From Micrococcaceae bacterium Sec5.7 (GTDB lineage Bacteria > Actinomycetota > Actinomycetes > Actinomycetales > Micrococcaceae): DNA of 64,000 nt. This document shows positions 59,954-64,000 of this stretch, in pieces. How positions within the stretch are numbered: position 1 is the stretch's first letter; the number at the start of each line of letters is the position of its first letter. The stretch covers positions 2,852,001 to 2,916,000 of the forward strand of contig CP144169.1 of assembly GCA_039636785.1 (NCBI GenBank). Direction: 5' to 3'. The notes beneath the pieces are model-generated. The model was not told where the DNA came from. It saw nothing but the letters and a program-made list of their open reading frames with translations, and ran no database searches. A program made the translations under genes and the position numbers.

Positions 59954-61477
59954 TTAGAAGAAGCCGAGCTTGTTTTCGTTGTAGCTGACCAGGAGGTTCT
60001 TGGTCTGCTGGTAGTGGTCCAGCATCATGGAGTGGTTTTCACGTCCGATGCCCGAGGACTTGTAGCCGCCGAACGCGGCACCGGCCGGGTAGGCGTGGTA
60101 GTTGTTGACCCACACGCGGCCGGCCTGGATCTCGCGGCCTGCGCGGTACGCCACGTTGCCGTTGCGGGACCAGACGCCGGCGCCGAGGCCGTAGAGGGTG
60201 TCGTTGGCGATTCCCATGGCGTCGTTGTAGTCGCTGAAGCGCGTCACCGAGACCACCGGTCCGAAGATCTCCTCCTGGAAGATGCGCATCCTGTTGTGGC
60301 CCTCGAAGATGGTGGGCTGGACGTAGTAGCCACCGGCCAGGTCCCCGGGCAGCTCGGCGCGGGCACCGCCCGTGAGCAGCTTGGCACCCTCCTGCTTCCC
60401 GATGTCGATGTAGGAAAGGATCTTTTCGAGCTGGTCGTTGGAGGCCTGCGCGCCGAGCTGCGTGTGAGTGTCCAGCGGGTTGCCCTGGATGATCTTCTCC
60501 ACCCGGGCCACGGCGTCGGCCATGAAGGAATCGTAGATGTCGTCCTGGACCAGGGCGCGGGACGGGCAGGTGCAGACTTCGCCCTGGTTGAAGGCAAAGA
60601 GCGCGAAGCCTTCCTGCGCTTTGTCGTAGAACGCATCGTTGGAGTCCGCAACGTCGTTGAAGAAGATGTTGGGGCTCTTGCCGCCCAGTTCCAGTGTGAC
60701 CGGAATGAGGTTCTGGCTGGCGTACTGGCTGATCAGCCGGCCGGTGCTGGTCTCGCCGGTGAAGGCGATCTTGCGGATCCGGGGGCTGGAGGCCAGCGGT
60801 TTTCCGGCCTCCACGCCGAAGCCGTTGACCACGTTGAGAACGCCGGCCGGCAACAGATCGCCGATCAGTTCCATCAGCACCAGGATGGACGACGGCGTCT
60901 GCTCAGCGGGCTTGAGGACCACGGCGTTGCCTGCCGCGAGTGCCGGCGCCAGCTTCCAGACGGCCATCAGGATGGGGAAGTTCCAGGGGATGATCTGGCC
61001 CACGACGCCGAGGGGCTCGTGGTAGTGGTAGGCCGTGGTGTCGTCGTCCAGCTGGGAAAGCCGGCCTTCCTGTGCACGGACGGCGCTGGCGAAGTAGCGG
61101 AAGTGGTCCGCTGCCAGCGGGATGTCGGCGTTGAGCGTCTCGCGGATCGGCTTGCCATTGTCCCAGGACTCGGCCACAGCCAGCATTTCGACGTTCTCGT
61201 CGATCCGGTCGGCGATCTTGTTCAGGATCGCGGCCCGCTCGGCCACGGAGGTCTTGCCCCAGGACGGTGCGATCTTGTGGGCGGCGTCCAGCGCCAGTTC
61301 AATGTCTTCCGCGGTGCCGCGGGCCACCTCGCAGAAGGCCTTGCCGGTGACGGGCGTGATGTTTTCAAAGTACTGGCCCTTGACGGGAGGGACCCACTCG
61401 CCGCCGATCCAGTTCTCGTAGCGGTCCTTGAACGTGACCTTCGAGCCCTCCGTACCGGGCTGTGCATAGACAGTCAT
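59954..61477 (-). CDS. Aldehyde dehydrogenase (acetaldehyde-type)
   Basis: A 507-residue NAD-dependent aldehyde dehydrogenase. It shows VIPWNFP-like [23 protein letters not shown], the glutamate in [13 protein letters not shown], the catalytic cysteine in [11 protein letters not shown], and a C-terminal [11 protein letters not shown] motif, all typical of the ExaC/AldB acetaldehyde group. It leads the operon with adhP and DUF779. A CRP/GlxR-like site and an inverted repeat lie just upstream. Confidence 0.94.
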   Translation of the reverse strand: MTVYAQPGTEGSKVTFKDRYENWIGGEWVPPVKGQYFENITPVTGKAFCEVARGTAEDIELALDAAHKIAPSWGKTSVAERAAILNKIADRIDENVEMLAVAESWDNGKPIRETLNADIPLAADHFRYFASAVRAQEGRLSQLDDDTTAYHYHEPLGVVGQIIPWNFPILMAVWKLAPALAAGNAVVLKPAEQTPSSILVLMELIGDLLPAGVLNVVNGFGVEAGKPLASSPRIRKIAFTGETSTGRLISQYASQNLIPVTLELGGKSPNIFFNDVADSNDAFYDKAQEGFALFAFNQGEVCTCPSRALVQDDIYDSFMADAVARVEKIIQGNPLDTHTQLGAQASNDQLEKILSYIDIGKQEGAKLLTGGARAELPGDLAGGYYVQPTIFEGHNRMRIFQEEIFGPVVSVTRFSDYNDAMGIANDTLYGLGAGVWSRNGNVAYRAGREIQAGRVWVNNYHAYPAGAAFGGYKSSGIGRENHSMMLDHYQQTKNLLVSYNENKLGFF

Positions 61478-61540
61478 TGCTAGCTCCTTTGCTGCGCATG
61501 ATGGTGGCGATCACCGTTGCCTTCAGCGTAGGAGCCGGGA

Positions 61541-61578
61541 GGTTGCAGTCAGGTTGCAACCCTGTGAGTCAGCTCACG
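61541..61578 (-). promoter_or_regulatory. Candidate activator and CRP/GlxR sites upstream of aldehyde dehydrogenase
   Basis: GGTTGCA (61541-61547) and TGCAACC (61555-61561) form an inverted repeat suitable for a dimeric regulator. Directly beyond is TGTGAGTCAGCTCACG (61563-61578), one base from the TGTGA-N6-TCACA consensus of CRP-type proteins. Both lie 64-101 nt before the operon start. Confidence 0.5.
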
Positions 61579-61584
61579 TTCCAT

Positions 61585-61643
61585 GCCCTGCGGCGGCCCT
61601 GCGGCGGGTGCCGCGCGGCGGCCCTGCGGCGGGTGCCGCGCGG
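61585..61643. repeat. GC-rich 25-bp tandem repeat
   Basis: A 25-bp unit starting GCCCTGCGGCGGGTGCCGCG occurs twice (61596 and 61621), preceded by a partial unit at 61585. It abuts the 3' end of the DUF1801 gene. Probably slippage-derived. Confidence 0.8.
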
Positions 61644-61988
61644 CTACTCCGCTGCCAGGGACTGTGCCTGCCGCGCCCACTCCAGGACCGCCGCCTCATC
61701 CACTTCATCCGGGCTGGCGTATTTGATCACGGCCATCTGGTTGGATGCCGGCTTCAGGTCGCCCGGATCGGCAAACTGCTGGCCCTGCCAGAACATCAGC
61801 GTCACGAACCTGGGATAAGGCTTGTAGCCCACCAACGGGTCCTTGCCCCGGAACCACACGGGATGCCCGTGCCACACCTTCGCTTCGCTCCCGGGCAGCC
61901 CGCGCCCGATCAGCGGCTCAAGTTTCCTGGCAACCTCGGCAATGGTTCCGTCAAGGCCCCGGTTGAATTCCTCGATGGTGGCTGGCAC
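61644..61988 (-). CDS. DUF1801-family protein
   Basis: A 114-residue protein of the YdhG/DUF1801 fold. The core has AKVWHGHPVWFRGKDPLVGYKPYPRFVTLMFWQG and an N-terminal helix IEEFNRGLDGTIAEVARKLEPLI. Function unknown. It lies between the aldehyde dehydrogenase operon and its probable regulator. Confidence 0.82.
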   Translation of the reverse strand: MPATIEEFNRGLDGTIAEVARKLEPLIGRGLPGSEAKVWHGHPVWFRGKDPLVGYKPYPRFVTLMFWQGQQFADPGDLKPASNQMAVIKYASPDEVDEAAVLEWARQAQSLAAE

Positions 61989-62053
61989 GGTGCTTCCTTC
62001 CGCTGGCGGCGTGTTGATTAGATGTGTTGACTAACAGTGCGGTGCCGCGGGCG

Positions 62054-63424
62054 TCACGCGCTCAGTTCGGTTTCCAGGCGTTCAAGATCTGCGACGACGG
62101 CGGCCCGCTTGGGCGAGCGCGGCGGCAGGAGCTTCAACGCGGCAATGCGGACGCCGACGTCGTCCCTTGCCTCGGGCAGCCCGGCGTACTTGAGCAGCGA
62201 CTCAGCGCTGCCGTCCGTCAAGACGGCCTCGCGCATCAGCGAGGAGACGCGGTCCCGCAGTTCCACGATGCCGGGAGCTTCAGAACGTGGCAGTACGGCC
62301 CCGCGGTAGATTTCCAGGGCGATCCGGTGCGCTCCGCGCTGCAGGCAGTTCAGCACCTGTCCGCTGTCCGGGACCAGGTCCATGGTGAGTTTGTAGGGGC
62401 GCGATTCCGGGACGGCAGCGGGGTTGAGTTGCTGCAGGATCTTGCGCAGCCGCACCATCTCCGCGCGCAGGGTCATGGTGGAGCCGTCGCCCGGATAGAG
62501 CAGGACACTGAGTTCCTCGGCGCTGAGTCCGTCGGGATGGGTGCTCAACAGGGCAAGGATTTCGCTGTGCCGCGCGGACAACGGCATGGTCCGGCCCTCA
62601 ATGCTCAGGAGCGCCTGGTCGCGCCCCAGAACCTGCAGGCTGTTGCGGTACAGGCTGCTTTCAGAGGCGTTTCCGGATTTTGCCGCGGAACCGGAGTTCC
62701 GCCGTCGTGCGGGTGTCCGCGACTGGGATGCCGCCAGCTGAAGCCGTTCCACGCGCAGCTGCGCCTGCGCTGCTGCAACCGTTGCTTCCACGAGCGAGAG
62801 CGTATGCGGGGCCACCGCCGACGCCGTTCCCGTGATGTCCACAACCCCCAGCAGCGCGCCGGAGTCCGGGTCGTGGAACGGGACGGCCGTGCAGCTCCAC
62901 GGGTGAACGGAGCGTTTGTAGTGTTCTGCACCGGAAATCTGGATTCCCCGGCCCAGCGCCAGTGCGGTGCCGGGGGCGCTGGTGCCTACCGTGGCCTCGG
63001 ACCAGTCGGCGCCCGGGACGAACATCATGCCCTCGGCGCGGCGCAGCATCACGGGATCGCCCTCCACCCAGAGCAGCCGGCCCACTTCGTCGCCGACGGC
63101 CACGAGCAGTCCGCTGTCATGGCTGGGCTGGACCAGAAGTTTGTGGATCACCGGCATGATGGCGGCGAGCGGGTGCTGGCGGCGGTATTCCTCAAGCTCT
63201 TCCCGGTCCATGGCCAGCGGCGCCTCGGGGTTGTCCGGATTTGCGTGGAGCTCGGCAGACCGCTGCCACGATTCCTGGATCAGGCTCCGCAGACCCGGAA
63301 TCTCCTGTGCCTGGGGGGAAACCAGGCTCTTGACACCGAGGTGCTCATGACCCGCCAGGGCATTGCGCTGGATCAGCTCCGCAGCGTCGCCGCCGGGTGC
63401 CGCCGGATGGATCAGGTTCCTCAT
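62054..63424 (-). CDS. GAF-domain transcriptional regulator (AcoR-like, no AAA domain)
   Basis: A 456-residue regulator. The N-terminal part (GLRSLIQESWQRS, then GDEVGRLLWVEGD) is the GAF sensory domain seen in acetoin/aldehyde regulators; PWSCTAVPFHDPDSGALLGVVDITG closes it. There is no sigma-54 ATPase module. The C-terminus instead has a winged-helix-like region (MPLSARHSEILALLSTHPDGLSAEEL, RAEMVRLRKIL). Such proteins accompany aldehyde dehydrogenase genes in actinobacteria, so it probably activates the operon at 61477. GGGAG precedes the ATG at 63424. Confidence 0.82.
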   Translation of the reverse strand: MRNLIHPAAPGGDAAELIQRNALAGHEHLGVKSLVSPQAQEIPGLRSLIQESWQRSAELHANPDNPEAPLAMDREELEEYRRQHPLAAIMPVIHKLLVQPSHDSGLLVAVGDEVGRLLWVEGDPVMLRRAEGMMFVPGADWSEATVGTSAPGTALALGRGIQISGAEHYKRSVHPWSCTAVPFHDPDSGALLGVVDITGTASAVAPHTLSLVEATVAAAQAQLRVERLQLAASQSRTPARRRNSGSAAKSGNASESSLYRNSLQVLGRDQALLSIEGRTMPLSARHSEILALLSTHPDGLSAEELSVLLYPGDGSTMTLRAEMVRLRKILQQLNPAAVPESRPYKLTMDLVPDSGQVLNCLQRGAHRIALEIYRGAVLPRSEAPGIVELRDRVSSLMREAVLTDGSAESLLKYAGLPEARDDVGVRIAALKLLPPRSPKRAAVVADLERLETELSA

Positions 63425-63511
63425 CGAACTCCCACCTGCCGGGCACATGAAAAAGCCCGACAAAATCTAGTCCGGCCAGTCTACCGGGGCTTGCCCTCCC
63501 CGGCTATGGCG

Positions 63512-63637
63512 TTACCCGCCGGGCACCCTACCGGGGGCGACCGGCGAACTCAGGTCAACGAAGGTTCCGTCCGGGCAGCGGACGTAGGAGACCGTCTGGC
63601 CCCACTTAATTTCCTGTCCGCCTGACGCAGTGTGCAT
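63512..63637 (-). CDS. C-terminal fragment of a VOC-family gene (41 codons)
   Basis: Encodes GQEIKWGQTVSYVRCPDG followed by TFVDLSSPV, matching the last strands of glyoxalase-fold proteins. The frame has an ATG overlapping the stop of the reductase gene (TGATG). Too short to fold as a VOC protein, so it is probably a leftover of a deleted gene, possibly still translated. Confidence 0.45.
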   Translation of the reverse strand: MHTASGGQEIKWGQTVSYVRCPDGTFVDLSSPVAPGRVPGG

Positions 63638-64000
63638 CAGGCGCGGGAGATGTCGATCATTTCCTCGCGCGGAACAACCTTGACGCGTTCACGCACGACG
63701 CCGTCGGCCGCCTCGGATTCCGACCATGCGGCCCCGAGGGCTGCTTCGTGCGCATTGAGCTTGTTCCAGCCTTCCCAGGTGGTGTATTCGATGCCGCGTT
63801 CTTCCAGGAGGTGGATGATGGCCTGCGGATCCGGGTTCTTCGCCGGGGGCAGCGTCAGCCGGTCTTCGAGCAGGAATCCAATGGTTTCCAGGGCGTCGCC
63901 CTTGGTGTGCCCGATCAGGCCCACGGGTCCGCGCTTGATCCAGCCCGTGGCGTAGATGCCGGGAACAGGGTTGCCGCCGGCATCCAGGACACGGCCGCCT
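63637..64000 (-). CDS. FprA-like ferredoxin/adrenodoxin-NADP+ reductase, C-terminal part
   Basis: The frame runs off the window end; about 121 codons are visible. VPGIYATGWIKRGPVGLIGHTKGDALETIGFLLEDRL is the C-terminal NADP/FAD-binding signature of adrenodoxin-reductase-type flavoproteins. The final part (EERGIEYTTWEGWNKLNAHEAALG and ERVKVVPREEMIDISR) is complete. It transfers electrons between NADPH and ferredoxin. Confidence 0.88.
   Translation of the reverse strand, partial: GGRVLDAGGNPVPGIYATGWIKRGPVGLIGHTKGDALETIGFLLEDRLTLPPAKNPDPQAIIHLLEERGIEYTTWEGWNKLNAHEAALGAAWSESEAADGVVRERVKVVPREEMIDISRA

Noticed and set aside
59849..61483. A 544-codon plus-strand frame
   Set aside because: Antisense to the aldehyde dehydrogenase; no start signal and no family features.

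Overview
The window is high-GC DNA from an actinobacterium, most plausibly an Arthrobacter or Pseudarthrobacter relative (Micrococcaceae). This is inferred from the gene families present: a metB-cbs pair, a Fur-type regulator next to catalase, an alcohol/aldehyde dehydrogenase operon with a DUF779 protein, HtpX and a DUF559 protein. It also rests on the strong third-position GC bias and the abundant GTG and TTG starts. Most of the window is ordinary chromosome, interrupted by one 15.0-kb integrated element and one decayed insertion sequence.

Layout. 1-6.7 kb: end of a glutathionylspermidine-synthase-like gene coupled to an APC permease, an SDR, an amidohydrolase, and an HxlR regulator-MFS operon. 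6.7-8.3 kb: a small barrel protein and an insertion-sequence relic. 8.2-10.5 kb: an exported phospholipase C preceded by a PHO-box-like repeat. 10.5-14.5 kb: GT87 mannosyltransferase, cystathionine gamma-synthase and cystathionine beta-synthase. 14.5-24.2 kb: transporters, VOC proteins (one frameshifted), an AlkA-like glycosylase, a DUF559 protein, an acyl-CoA ligase, thioredoxin, an ABC transporter whose ATPase has lost its Walker A, and a thioesterase.

24,396-39,468: an element inserted in tRNA-Tyr and bounded by 52-bp att repeats. It carries a MazF-type toxin-antitoxin pair, a tandem-HTH protein, two lipoproteins, tape measure, HK97-gp10-like protein, both terminase subunits, an AAA ATPase, an excisionase-like HTH, a repressor and a tyrosine integrase. 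It has no recognisable portal, capsid, tail tube, baseplate or lysis genes. The late genes nonetheless tile with 4-20 nt overlaps, so it looks like a compact phage satellite rather than a decayed prophage. This is the main candidate for an undescribed system.

39.6-64 kb: YajQ, HtpX, an MFS exporter, a secreted Ig-domain protein, Fur-type regulator plus catalase under a FurA/PerR-like palindrome, an OafA/SGNH acyltransferase, DUF2461, a TetR regulator and amino-acid permease. Then comes a 1858-residue secreted heme peroxidase with RTX, Fn3 and Ig-like repeats. The window ends with an aldehyde/alcohol dehydrogenase-DUF779 operon under a GAF-type regulator and the end of an FprA-like reductase.

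Two palindromic repeat families recur at gene ends: a 63-bp family (three copies, always a 15-nt loop) and a 55-bp family (two copies) that supplies the stop codons of the genes running into it.
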